In this document: one piece after another, positions 33,730 to 46,200 of the stretch
Position numbering within the stretch: position 1 is the first letter of the stretch
How the letters are laid out: the number at the start of each line of letters is the position of its first letter
Assembly (NCBI RefSeq): GCF_004011695.2
Contig: NC_082419.1
Span: forward strand, 1,426,001-1,490,000
Length of the DNA: 64,000 bases
Source: Ascochyta rabiei
Taxonomy: Eukaryota; Ascomycota; Dothideomycetes; Pleosporales; Didymellaceae
Reading direction: 5' to 3'
Translations under genes and position numbers: made by a program
Notes under the pieces: generated by a model
The model's database searches: none
Seen by the model: the letters and a program-made list of their open reading frames with translations, nothing else
What the model was told of the DNA's origin: nothing

Positions 33730-35700
33730 AGCATTTTCTCCATCGTAACAGAAGACAGAGGTAGAGAAAGGGGTATGTGTCAGGAGTAGCTAGCTAGTTC
33801 ACATGGGGTCCTTGAGTTGAGACAAACTAGTACTGTCTGATGGAATAGAAAATAGCTCTATAATTACACGACAGGTTGTTTGCCGTAAGTCGTTTGGAGA
33901 CAGGCAAGCTTGCCTGATCCACACGTATTTGGTTTATGGAATCTTCACACCATGCTCCCTTAAGGCGTGGTTTTCTAAATCATGATCCCTCAAATTTTGA
34001 AGTGTAATTGGGAATGCAATTTAAGCTAATTACGCAGCTGATGACACCTTCATACATGGTGTTGCAAGATATAACTTGTCAGGGTGAGTGCACTGTCTCC
34101 GTAGATTTTGGTGCTGTGCTCGGTTATGGTTCTCTTAGGGAAGATGATTCTTCACACGAGCATCTGCTAGAAGGCCAAAAAATTCAGGGCAGAACGGTTG
34201 ATACCGTCACATTGCAGGGGTTGTAACGTAATGTCCTATTTAGAAAATGCCGCTATCAAAAACGCTGTGGATAAAAATAGTGACTCTAGCGTCGTGAAGT
34301 CCACAACGGAGCATGCTATTGCGAGCTAGGCATTGAAGAGCCAGATATGAATGATACAGATGCTGCCTTCTTCCATTACCTGTACAACGTAAAAGACACC
34401 GAGCCTAGGGATCCCTTACCCTAATTGTGGAACTAAGCGTATATTTTCTGGCATGATGTTCAAGGAAGACATTGTAAAGAGATTTGACTAATGATTATGG
34501 TCCAAATTTGCTGAGCAGGGTCTTAACATTGCTCTTGGTGTTAGGGACGCCAACACCTAGTACAATCTCTAGCCCGACACTGTTAATTGTTGTGCCTGGA
34601 TTTTCATGACATACGCTAGAATTGGCTCATTGGCATTGCAGATGATATTACATTTTGTGAGAATAAAGGGCGTGCAATGAAGCAGTCAAAACTCGAGCAT
34701 AGTCTAAAATTGTACTTCTACCTAGTGGATTGTTCTCAGGGATTCAGACGGCTTGAACTACCTTAAGAAGCATACGAAAGAGACAAGGGATTGAATGGAA
34801 GGATAGATGGAGAAATTACAATGTAGTGTGCACGGATCTGCGCTTATAATCATTTGGAAAAGCTGCTACGACTTCTACCACCTATCATTGTAAGAGAAGG
34901 GTTTGTAGTAATTGTGTCTGGAGAACAGTAGGCACAATTTGAGCTGAGCCTCTTAAATATGGTCTCAACAATTGTATTTCTGTATTGAAGACGAATCAAC
35001 AGTCGCTATCACACGCCAACATTTTCCTTCTAAGCCTGATTAATCCCAGAATCCTTGGTTTGGGAACCTTCAATTGTTCCTCTAAATCCTACCGCCTCTT
35101 GCTCATCGATACGAGCTCCTCTGCTGTAATGAAACTCTCATCCTCAGCCCACGGATCGCACAACTAGCTTAGCTTAAGCTGCATAGCCAGCTCTCTTTCA
35201 ACCTTACCACAAAGCCCATTTGCAATATTGGTTGAGATTTAGCTGAATATGCATTTCTTTCCCGTGACTTCGGTCCAGACGTCGACCCCTTGCTGGAAGG
35301 TCCACGTCTCCAGTATAACGCTGGCATAATTGCGGCATACTTTGTCTCCAGCTGCAGGTACTTAGCGGACCTGAATGCTTGGGTTCACGGACATGTAACA
35401 TGGACATCGCCTCTTATTAGTAAAACCTGGATGTAACAGTCTGCAACAACCTTCACTATCATGTGAGTAAACTTTTTTACGTTAGAAAGAAGGACTTACG
35501 TATTCGATCGGCTTGCAAAGCAGAAAGAAAGACATATTCCGAGGAAATAAGCCGAAACGCTAGTATGTAGTGATGGCAGCCAGGTAGGGCAACTCTGCTC
35601 TAATACAAATGTAAATGTTGGCCTTGTAGTGTTGGTACGGTATAGCAAATACTACTATTAAAGCCTGCTGTTGACAACTAGGGTATCTATATTAACGTTA
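33730..35700. other. Intergenic with possible decayed coding trace
   Basis: A 72-codon frame (34008-34226) and broken frames beyond it to about 34970 (for example ENAAIKNAVDKNSDSS and KGRAMKQSKLEHSLKL) read like a decayed coding region, with stops and frame changes every 50-150 bases. I do not recognise the family. The rest has no features. Confidence 0.35.
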
Positions 35701-36360
35701 GTAGACGTAGCGTTACTAGGAATCGCATAAGATCCTAGGATAGTACTTATTTTAGGGGTGTTTAAATGTTAAAGTTGTACTTTAGTTAAAGACCGTAAGC
35801 ACTAAATCTATTAGCTCTTAGGGATAAGTACGATATCTAGACTAGTAAGGGTTGTTACCTAAGTAAAGCTTGTGATAACAGGGTATAATAACTAAAACAG
35901 AGTAGACTATCTAGTTTAAGAGTAGTTTAAGATTCTAAAAAAAACTTAATTAATAAGGCTAAACAAAAACTATTAGAGTGATGTTCCTACAAACTATATA
36001 CGTAAGGAGAAAACGTACTCTATATATAAGCTAATTACATAATAAGCTAATTACACTACTAAGACTTATTACTTTACTATACCTCTACTTTTATTTTAGC
36101 TTATAATAGCCTATATTAGCCTAAAATATAGTTATACAGTATATAATTATATTTAGAAACTCTTTCTACAGCCTTTAGCCTTTTTATAAAGGTAGAAGAC
36201 CTCTTTTGTTACTAAGTAAATTGTCTATTTATTATTATACAATATAGTTACAGTATGTGTATCTAGGTTAACCTAGAGTTTACACAGAAGTCTTAAGATA
36301 GAAAGTACCTCCTTTACTACCTAAGAGAGAATAAGTGGCTTAGCCTTAGGCTTATATAGT
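35701..36360. other. AT-rich RIP-like patch
   Basis: A TA-rich segment between less biased flanks. It carries a gypsy LTR fragment (listed) and has no long frame. The composition matches the transposon block further right. Confidence 0.6.
35740..36010 (-). mobile_element. Fragment of gypsy LTR plus adjoining internal end
   Basis: From 35767 the sequence aligns with the start of the gypsy LTRs at 42204 and 48556 (TTAAAGTTGTACTTTAG, ACAGAGTAGACT, CTTAATTAATAAGG) and loses similarity near 36010. The 27 bases before it (TACTTATTTTAGGGGTGTTTAAA) match the internal sequence beside the right LTR of the full element. It is thus a truncated second insertion in the same orientation. Confidence 0.8.
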
Positions 36361-37924
36361 GCTTTGCTCTACGGTAATAGAGATAACGGACGCTGTCCAC
36401 ATGCCTTGCTTGTTCTTTGCAGGGTCACCCGTACAGACAGTCTAAGAAGAAGGTGTAGAGGGGCTACTAAGGATGAGCTCCCTCCTGGATCGCGTATGCA
36501 GACTGTCCAGCGTGACATAGCACCACTGCTTTGTTGACACTACTACACAATTTAACGAGTGGGCTGTAGTTTCTTAGGGAAATATTTGAACGGGTATGTA
36601 CTGTTACATAACTAAATATGGGCAGCAGAAGCAAAAATCAAAAACTGCTATGGATGCAGCGTGTTTAAGCATGCACGTTCGTGCAGAGCGGAGCTAGCCC
36701 GGAATAGATCATTAAAAGGGGTCGACTCCAGACCAAAGGCTGAAGAGGGCTGAAATCGCACACTATGCCGAATTAGGCGCGAATCAGACCCGTATCGTGG
36801 CGGTCGCGTGGAGGTAGAGTGCGTCCTAGGTCCTAGGCTTTTTGCGTAGTGGATGCCTGTGCGTGCTCGGCATCGGCAGTGCGGTCGTCTAGGAAGCGCG
36901 GGCTCGTTTCGTCGAGCGAGGTCTTGAAAGGGCGTCTATCGTAAGATTGCTATCCTGCGCCGCAATGTATCTGTCCCGCTTGGCTGGTCCGCGTCAGTTG
37001 AGTTATCCATGGACTCTGCGTGTTGCGACATGGTCAGTGCATGCCAAATGCACAGGCGTGTACAAGCTTCTTTGCCACCTGTATCAGGCACTTCAGCTTG
37101 TTCACGATGCATCTGAGCGTGTCCGCAGTAGTGTCTACACCAAGCAAGAGAAGGCCGCCTAAATTGCAAACATACCAGACTCCTTGAAAATCGAAGCAAT
37201 GCGCGATTCTCATAAGCAGTTTCGAGTTCGAGCTTACAGTCTCACGCACTGCCGCGGATCTGCTCGATCAAGGCATTTCATTTTGGTCGCAGTCGAAACG
37301 GATCATTGCTTGGATTATCAGTTGAGCGAGCATTGCACCGAAAGATCAGCTCAAAAAGCTCCGGGTCTCTTCATTCTGCTGCCTGGGCAGGCATGTGAAG
37401 GGACATCAAGCTGGTTCCGCACGATATTCAGGCGCCACAAGTGGCAATCCAGACCCATTTTCAACTTCATAAGTACGACATTCAGCGTTGCTCTTCGATT
37501 TGAGGTTGTGGCGCACCACGGGACGATTTCCCACAACGAAGTTGGAATGGTCGAGACCCTCTTGTCAACAAAACCTGCTAAGACCGCACTAATTAAGAGA
37601 TGACGACGTTTGCGTCTGGCTTCCTCCTTCCCTAATGAGAAGGAAAGACCGTTTACCCAATCGGGCGGTCGCGAGGATTGTAAGCGACTTAAGTGGCTGA
37701 CCGAACTCTCACTACAGCGGGGAGCGCAGTCCGTTCATCACTTTCATGTGCAATTCTTGGCACGACCTCGCTTATGCATTGCTGATGAGGTCACTGCTAT
37801 AGATGAAAGCACAGCGTCATGCATATCTACACTAGACATAAGTATCACCTTCTACTTTTCTAGCGATTCAACAATCAGCTTTCTCACGCACAACAACTCT
37901 GCAACTCCCATCACAATAATCACC
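36361..37924. other. Intergenic, no supported gene
   Basis: A GC-richer island near 36770-36940 separates the AT-rich patch from ordinary sequence. Overlapping frames at 36936-37603 on both strands have no family features. The last few hundred bases should hold the promoter of the next gene. Confidence 0.45.
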
Positions 37925-38815
37925 ATGGACGCCGCCGCCAACGCAATCAATAAGCTTCTGTGAGTACACATTGCTTCCTTCTTTGGCCTCATCCATCGCA
38001 TGCTAATCTTCATTTCAGCTCCGGCTCAGGTCAGCAAAAACCCACCGCTCCTGCTACCCAGCAAGAAGCCGCCCCAGCAGTCTCAACAGAAGTTGACACC
38101 ACCACCACGACAGGCGCCAAAGACGTCACCGTCGAACAAGAGATCGCTCCCGCAGTCGAGCATGAGACAGTGAAGCGCGAGCACGAGACGCGCGAACAGG
38201 CCGTAATCGATCGTGAGAGGCAGTAAGTAACCTCCGGGCGAAAGGCACACAGCCATTCCATAGTTGCCTGTCTCACCCAACCCTATCCCCCTACTATGAG
38301 TTATGCTGACTCTCCCACCCTTCGCCTCCAGCCAAGATCACTACCACACAACAATCCAACCTCTCCAAGACCGTGAAGTCGAGCCCACACGCCATGACCA
38401 CAAAACCGAAGCAGTCGAAGAACGAAAAATCAACAAAGATTCCCAAGGTGAAGCCGTGAAAGCGCAAGTCGCCGCCGAGCGGTCTCAGTTCAAGTCTACA
38501 ACCTCCGAAGCCGCGACGAAGGAGAGCAAAGCGAAAGAAGCGACCATCGAAGGCGAGACTGTGCACCACCACTTGCACGAGACAATTCAGCCGGTAATTG
38601 AGAAGGAGAGAGTGATTCCTGAGGTTACCCATGTAACGAAGCCGGTGCATGAGGTGGTTAAGGAGCAGTCTGTAGACTTGGGGGTGACGAAGGCGAAGCC
38701 AATAAGTGTGGATCAATTCCAGGGCAAGTTGTCGGGCGAGAGCAAGACGGAGGTGATTCATAATGGGGGACATGCTGTGAGTGCTAAGACGGGGGTGACG
38801 ACAAAGAAGGATTAA
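37925..38815 (+). CDS. Hydrophilic, probably disordered protein
   Basis: Three exons (37925-37959, 38019-38222, 38332-38815) give 240 residues. The junctions restore NKLLSGSGQ and RERHQDHYHTTIQPL. There is no signal peptide or membrane segment. The product is rich in Glu, Lys, Thr, Val and His with no Cys or Trp. It contains repeated His-Glu motifs, such as HHHLHETIQPVIEKE and KPVHEVVKEQ, plus a central charged helix-prone stretch (AVKAQVAAERSQFKS). Fungal proteins with such HHxHExxQPxIxxE motifs are often annotated as allergens or stress proteins; biochemical function is not established and I do not assign one. The first exon is only 12 codons, a normal feature for this type of fungal gene. 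It is the last intact gene before the transposon block, 0.4 kb from its edge. Confidence 0.78.
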
Positions 38816-39229
38816 ATTCGATTAGACGACTCTCTGAGGCATAGAATGTATAACTGATGTATTGTAAACTACTCTTTTTTATTAACTAGACGAGCACCTA
38901 CAATATCTTGCGCTACCTCTTATAGGCTACTTATTGCCAAAACGCCTTACCATATAGCCTGCTCGTTGCTTGAAAAGGCCTGCGTGATGGGTAATGCGTC
39001 GTCGCTGGTGCATGGTGCCCAGTTCCTACAAGCCTGGCCCAAGCGAGGCACCCTCCTCCGCCCCGAGTCCAGTGCCATCATGGCAAGCCTGGACACTAGC
39101 ATTACGCAGATTGTGGTTCGTAGGGGTTGCGCTGTTGATGCGGTCGAGGGCTGCATAGGGACGGGAGTAGCCAAGAATTTTGTCAAGGCGAGGCGCTACA
39201 TCGCCAGGTGGTTGATTGATTGATTAATA
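38816..39229. other. Edge of transposon block; GC-rich tract
   Basis: After a short AT-rich stretch, 38960-39215 is GC-rich and keeps an 85-codon plus-strand frame without recognisable features. It abuts the decayed LINE and could be its less-mutated 3' untranslated part. The short GATTGATTGATTAATAAG tract near 39215 could be the tail repeat. Confidence 0.35.
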
Positions 39230-42203
39230 AGATTAACGTCCTGTGTAAATCTAAGACTATATAAGACGAGAGCAGTTAAGCTACTCTAGTAATTTAAGGA
39301 GTATGTTTGTAAAAGGGGATAGTAAATGTGTGTTTAAAGTCCTGTAGTAAGAGCCTATGCTCTAGGGAGTAAACAGCAGGTTTTAGGTGTCTGTTGTTTA
39401 TTATAGGTACTACTTATAGGTGCCTATTCTAGTGTCTAAAATAAAAGCTAGAGTAGCTAGAATTCCCTAGGTTATATGTAGTAGTAGTTGTATTAAAAGT
39501 TATTATTCTTATAGGCTGTCCTGTATTATTTTTCTTATATGTCTGTATTCTTTATAGCTAAGTAGAAGGTGTTATATTGTTTATGTGTAGCTATAGATAT
39601 ATCTATTATTATCTACCTTCTATATATTATATAGGTATGCTTTATTATATCTATATCCTAGTTTTAGTTAGTAGTAGGCACTTACTACCTCTCTTTTAGT
39701 GTTTTTAGGTAGTTTTAACCTGTTTGTTAGTCCTAGGTAGTATTTTGCTGCGTAGGTGTCTATTTTCCTTAGGATTACTTTAGCTGTGTAGGTAACTAGT
39801 TTATGCTCCTATTTGTCTGTTATAATAGCTTTAACTTAAATTCTAGTTATAGTAATGCTTATAAAGTTAGAAATAGGCCTCTTTTTTATTGCTTCTTTTG
39901 CTAGAGAGTCTGCTTTCTTGTTTCCTGCAATATCCTAGTAGCTAGGGGCCTATTTAAGGCTAATTGTGGCTCCTTTATCTTTAATAGTCTTAGCTACCTT
40001 TATATAGCGTATTTGCTAGGCCTGTCTAGGCTTGTTTAAAGGAGGTTTTAATCTTAGAATAGCTGCCTAGTTGTCTGTAAACACTTAGATATCCTATCCT
40101 ATAGTAGCTATAGTAGCTATAATTTTAATACCTCTTATTATACCTTCTAGTTCTCTATTATACACAATTTAGCCTTTGCTAATATTATAGTTTATAGTAT
40201 AGATTTCCTAAGGCTCTTGTTTGTAGTCTAGAACTGTAATTCCTACTTCTATACCTAGGCCTTCCTCTATAGAAGTAGCGTCTATGTAGATAGCTAGTAT
40301 ATTTTTTCCTACTTTTTATAGCATCTATGTTTTATATGCTTTTACTTCTTCTTCTTTTAGTAGTCTTATAATTTTAGTTTAGTAAGCTATAGCCTTGGTC
40401 TAGGGGTAGAAGTAGAAGTCTTTTAGTTTTTCTTCTCTTATACTAGGTATAGCCCTTTCTATAGACTATATAATTTACATAAGCTATATAGGAGGTCCTA
40501 TTCTTAGCCTATTATAGTTAACCTCTCTTTACTCTATACTAGAGTCTAGGTCTATGTTCTATAGGGTAGACTTTAGCTATATTGTAGCAGTATAGATAGG
40601 GTAATTCTTTAGAAGTTTCCTAGCTCTAAAGGCTTACTGTCTTATTGCAGAGTTTAGCCTTATAGTAGGAGGGGCTAGAGCTGCCTCTGCCTCTTAGGGT
40701 ATTATAGGTAAGGTTTAGAAGGTGCCTAAGATTTTCCTAAGTGCTAGGTTCTGTAGTCCCTGTAGTTATTTTGCTATTCTAGCTTATTGCTTCTAGAAGA
40801 CCTAGCATCTATAGTCTGCTATACTAGTAACACAGGTTAGGTATATTTATTAGAGGGTAGTAGGTATAAGGTCTTTATTACTGTTTGCTAGTCTGCATAT
40901 TCTATAGAAGGTGTTTCTTGCTTAGCTAATCCTTATAGAAGCATGCTCCTTAAAGAAGAGCCTGTTGTTAAAGTAGATTCCTAGCTATTTAACAATCTTT
41001 TTAAGAGTTATTATAGACATGTCTAGCAGGGTAAGAGTATAGTTTTCTGCTTTTTAGCTTATAGTAAAGTAGATAAGTTTAGTTTTTAGCGCATTTAACT
41101 AATTTGCATAGCTAGATCCTTTTGCAAATAGGCTAGCTAAATCTCTTTCTAGTAGACAGATGTTTTTCTTTAGGCTAGTAGATAATACTATAATAGCTAG
41201 GTTGTCTAGGTAGGATAGCAAGTAGTTTGTAATTAACTAGAATAGAGGTCTAATATATATTAGGAACAGAATAGGTAAAATAGGGCTTCCTTATAGGATT
41301 CTAGCGTTTATATTACTAAATTCTTCTATTTCTCTATTAAAGGACAGTTATAGTTAGCGTCTAGGGAGGAATAATTAGGTCTAGGCTATTAGGCTGTATA
41401 GTAGCTTTAGTTGTTGTAGGATAGTAAGTAGTTAGCCTAGTAAGACGTAGTTAAAGGCTCCTTTAATGTCTAGGAACACTATAGTTGTTATATGCTTTAG
41501 TTTCCTTTGTTCTTATACTTAGTTTAGTAGCAGTATAGAAGCGTCTATAGCTAATTTTTATACTCTTCTACCTAGTTGTAAAGGGTGTAGTAGGGTAGTT
41601 GTTTCTGCTAGTATGCTAAGCTATTTAGCTACTAGTCTTTCTATAACTTTGCCTAGGCAGCTTAGGAGAGCAATTACCCTATAGGCTTTAGGGGCTGCGT
41701 AGTCTAGTTTGTTTAGCTTTTTTAGGATAATTCCTGTTACTCTTTTCTGGATTTAAGGGTAGTACCTATAGTTAAATAGGGTAGAGAATATATAGAAGAA
41801 TATGTCTATTTCTACTTTATATACTGTAGTAAGAATCTTCTAGTTTATTACATCTAGTTCTAGGGAGCTACTTTAGATTTGTGAGGAGCAGGCGTGTTCT
41901 AGCTCTTCTTTAGTAAGGGGTGGCTATTCCTAGCTACCTTCCTAGTAGGTTCTCCACTCTATAGGCTGAGAGGAAGGTAGGCTAGGGAAGAGAGTGTCTC
42001 TTAGTGCTAAGCACTTGCCTTAAAAGGAGTCCTCTATTCCCCTAGGGCCTTATATAGTAGGTATACTTTAGTTGCTAACAGACCTAGTATAAGATATTAC
42101 TTTAAAGATTAATTTTATATCCTTCTTTTCTAGGAATTACTTCTAGTAGTTGCGCTTTGCTGCTTTTACTGTTTATAGGTAGCTGTTTTTAGTAATTAGG
42201 TAG
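39230..42203 (-). mobile_element. LINE retrotransposon remnant (RT and RNase H)
   Basis: Translating the minus strand through stops gives non-LTR reverse transcriptase blocks: KAYRVIALLSCLGKVIERL, FLDIKGAFNYV, GILQGSPILPILFLIY and the catalytic box region SYLDNLAIIV (normally YxDD, about 41230). Downstream lies an RNase H segment (VFTDN, about 40080) and GNKKADSLAKEA (about 39920). This order fits Tad/I-type fungal LINEs. The 5' part with the endonuclease is absent; similarity stops at the gypsy LTR at 42204. Almost every stop is TAG or TAA where Trp, Gln or Arg is expected, as RIP produces. It cannot be active. Confidence 0.85.
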
Positions 42204-42745
42204 TGTTAAAGTTGTACTTTAGTTAAAGACTGTAAGCACTAATTCTATTGGTTCTCGGGGAGGAGTACTGGTGGATAGGTTGGGGTTATTAACTAAGCAA
42301 AGCTTGTGAAGATAGGGTGCACTGAATAGTACAGAGTAGACTGTCTAGTTTAAGCGCAGGTTAAGACTCTAAAGACAAACTTAATTAATAAGGTTAAACA
42401 CAAACTATAAGGGTTATATTCCTACTAGCTATATACTAAGGAGATACAATACTTATTAAAAAGTAACTAGAGTTAGTCTAATAAAATTTATAAGGGTGCT
42501 TATAGACAAGCATATTATACTATGCTTATTAACAAGCAGTTATGTGTGTTATGCTTGTTAACAAGCAGTTATATGTGTTATGCTTGTTAACAAGCAGTTA
42601 TATGTGTTATGCTTGTTAATAAGCAGTTACGTAACAACCCTTTCTATCCTGTCCTTCTCTACTGTTTGTTCCTTTAGGGCAGGGTTAGGGGTCTTAGTTA
42701 GCTAGTACTTATGTTTGTGCTGTGCCCTAGCACAGGATTATAACA
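42204..42745 (-). repeat. Gypsy LTR, left copy (3' LTR)
   Basis: It runs TGTTAAAGTTGTAC to GGATTATAACA, 542 bp. It includes three or four tandem units of TATGTGTTATGCTTGTTAACA type near 42530-42625, which are fewer in the right LTR and explain most of the length difference. Confidence 0.88.
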
Positions 42746-43023
42746 CCATCCCTCCTTCCTCTTTAGTTTGTCCTTAAACTACGTAATTGTCTACTAGAGT
42801 TTTATATAATCTGCAATCTCTACATCTAGTAACTTGTAAGTTAAGATTTTCTTATACGTCTGCAACATCTATCTTATATTAGAAATCTGTTAAGCTAATA
42901 CACCTATTAAAGTCCCTTATAATTATTATTTCTTTAGCGGCTATAAGTGCTATATTATACTAGGTAGTCTAAAAGGTCTAAAGTGTGCTAAGTGTATAAA
43001 GGCTAGTAAGCTATATATAAACA

Positions 43024-43280
43024 TGTCTTAGGTGTTATTAGATAAGACTTATAAGGAGTATAAGAAAAAGGTAGAAGTAGATAAGTTGCTCCTTATAACT
43101 GTAATTGCGCAATTGTTGCGTAATAAGAAAATCCTAAAACAGGCAAATAAGTGTGTGCAGCAAAAGGCGCTGTATTTAGCAAATAGAATAGTTAAGGCTA
43201 GTAAGTTAGACCTAGCTAAAGAAGTTAATCCTAACTATTCTGCAGAGTCTATTGGCATATGTGTCTTACTAGCTACCTAG
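43024..43280 (+). pseudogene. Antisense ORF remnant inside gypsy 3' region
   Basis: On the strand opposite to gag-pol, between integrase and the 3' LTR, a frame of about 82 codons stays open, preceded in frame by LKCAKCIKA and a single TAG where Trp would fit. It reads KTYKEYKKKVEVDKLLLITV and QLLRNKKILKQANK, a lysine-rich coiled-coil pattern, after a CxxC pair. There is no intact ATG. I recognise the general pattern from predicted fungal proteins but know no function. Confidence 0.5.
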
Positions 43281-46200
43281 GGTGCTTTTAGTTTAATTAA
43301 AGAGTCTGTAGCAAATTATAGTACTTGCGTACTAATTAGTAGTAACTTATAAGGTGCGCAGGTAGTTCCTATATAATTTCTAAGTCTAGGTATCCTAACT
43401 ATTTAACTAGGTACCTTTGTTAATTGCCATTTCCCTTATGTATTACTATTTTTTTTAACTTCCTATTTATCTTTACTATTAGCTTAGTAATAGAAGTTCT
43501 TCTAGATAGGAGTTCTAGAGATCGCTAGTTCTAATAGCAATATGTGGAACACTAGATAGATCTTTGTATCCTTTAGCAGATTAAGTCTATAGTTAACTAG
43601 GCTTATCTACTTTAAAATAAAAAAGGGTCTAACTTTAACGTAGTCTAGTTTTTTTGTTAGTCTTTATATACAAAGGTTTTTTATAAGGAAATAGACTTTA
43701 TCCCCCTCTTTTAGCTAAGGTGCTGTTTTTCTTTTCTAGTTAACATATAAGATTGCTTATTCTTAAGCCTTACTAATATTTTCTAGTACTTTCTTATGCA
43801 CTTCTTTTAGTCTTACTACTAAGGATATTACTAATCTAGTCTAAATTAGCGTGTCTAGACTTCTAGTAAAGAGATTTAGGTACATCCTGTAATTTAGAAA
43901 GAAAAGTAATTCTCCTATTACTTCTAACAATTTGTTATTATATGCAATTTGTGCTATAGGTAACAGTAAAACCTAGTTATCTTACTGCTAGCTACTGTAT
44001 ATCTGTAGGTATGTTTCTATAGTCTAATTTATTCTTTTAGTCTATCTGTCTGTCTACAGATAATAGGCTGTTAAAAGCTTCTTCTTAGTACTAATAGCTG
44101 CTAAGAGCGTAGTCTAATAATTTAACGTAAAGAGTTTGTCTTAATTACTAATAATTAATTCTGGTATGCTATAATGCCTTATATGTTAATCTAGAAATAC
44201 TTATATAAGCTACTCTACAGTATAGCTATATTAAAAAGGTATTATCTTAGCGTACTTAGTAAATCTGTTAACTATAACAAAGATTAAGTTGTAGTTGTAT
44301 CTAGTTACAGGATCTCTTAAGATAGGTAGCTATGTAATAAAGTCTATTATAATGTTTGTCCATAGTGCCGTAGGTGGCTCTATTACCTACATTTCTCTGT
44401 ATTTTACGTGTTAACTGTGTTTGTTTTACTAACAGTTAACACAGTTCTTAATGTATTTAGTAACCTTGTCCTTTATATTGCTAAACTTATAGTGTTACTT
44501 AATAAGTTCTATTATACGTGTAATTCTAGGGTGTCTGTGTAGTAGGTTATTATAGTAATTAGCTATAAATTTGTCCTAAAGTTCCTCTAGTATGTCTAAT
44601 ATAATGCGCTGTTTGTTTTTAATTTGCATTATATTATTTAGTTGCTGCAATAGTCTAAGTAACCTATTATTGTTAATTCCTAGTACTACAAACTAGTTTA
44701 TTATCTTTTCTCTAGTATAGTTGTGTTGTCTGCTAAGTGCGTTAGCTCTACTATTATCTTTGCCTAGCGTATACAATATCTTAAATTTGTATTACCTAAG
44801 TATCTTAGACTAACGTACTTGTTGTTAATTTAAGACCTTAGTAGTAGTAAAGTATACTAGGTTCTTATAGTTAGTGTAGATAGTAAGTTCTAAGCAGCTT
44901 TCTGTGTATAGTTGCTAATATTCTAGGGCTAATATAATTATAAGTAATTCTTTATTATACATATTATAGCGTTCTTTATGTCCTAAGAACTTATATAAGT
45001 AGTAAGTAATAGAGTGCTATAGTCTATCCTTTTCTTATATAATACATGCGCCTAATATAAGATCTAAGGCGTTAGTCTCTATGCGTATTAGTTTGCTACT
45101 ACAGAATATAATTAATATAGGAGGTGTAATATAGGCTTGCTTAAGTGCCTTGAACATATTATTCTGTTCTTGTCCCTACTTAAATAGTGTATCCTTCTGC
45201 GTGAGCTTTATTAGCAGGATTGCAATCTTAGAGTAGTCCTTAATAAAGCGTTAGTTAAAGTTAACAAATCCTAAAAATTCCTAGATCTGTTTAACTGTTT
45301 TTAGCGTCTGCTAAGTCTTAACAACTTCCACTTTTGTTAGACTAATCTTAACTCTGTGTTGTCCTACAATATACCCTAGGAATTTAACTTCCTCCTTATA
45401 CTATTCGCACTTCTTAAGTTTAAGTTATAGGTCTACCTGCCTTAGGCATTCTAGCACTTCTATAACATGTTGTTTGTGCTCTTCTAATATCTTTAAGTAC
45501 ACTAGGATATTGTCTAGGTATACTACTACAGTTCTGTTAAGGTGTGCTCTTAGGATGTTGTAAATTAACTTCTAGCACGTTGCTAGTGCGTTTATTAGAC
45601 TAAATAGCATAACTAGGTACTTATAGAGTCTATATTGCGTCCTAAATACTGTTTTCTATTCTTCTTCTTCCTTTATACGTATAAGGTTGTACACGCCTTA
45701 TAGGTCTAACGCTGTAAAGTACTAAGCTCCTGCTAGCTAGTCCTGCAACTCTGTAATGTTTAGGAGCAGGTAGTAGTTTTTAATAGTAATTTTATTAAGC
45801 TTCCTAAAGTTAATGTAAGGTTGTAGCTTGCTATCCTTCTTAGAAACAAATATAGTTAGGTACCCTGCAGGTAATTCTAATCTTCTAATAAATCCCTTTT
45901 AAAGGTTCTCCTTAATATACTTACAAAGTACTTTAAGTTTCTTTTCTAAAAAATAGCCTAAAAGTTAGTGTCTTTCCTTCCTAGAGCTTAATCTTGTAAT
46001 CCTATGGTTTATGCTTAGGCAGGGCTTTTACTATAAGCTCTTCTCTAAATATCTCTATATACTGTCTGTACACGTTAGGGATAGAAGAAGGTACACTCTT
46101 CTCCTCCTTAACTCTTACTTTGTAATCTGTAGGGCGTTTAGTATCTACAGAGTTAACTACTCTATCTTAGCGCGTCTTATATGTTAAAGAGATATTATTA

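Noticed and set aside
36936..37603. Overlapping frames of 60-139 codons on both strands
   Set aside because: No signal peptide, domain pattern, splice-linked extension or codon bias supports any of them over the others.
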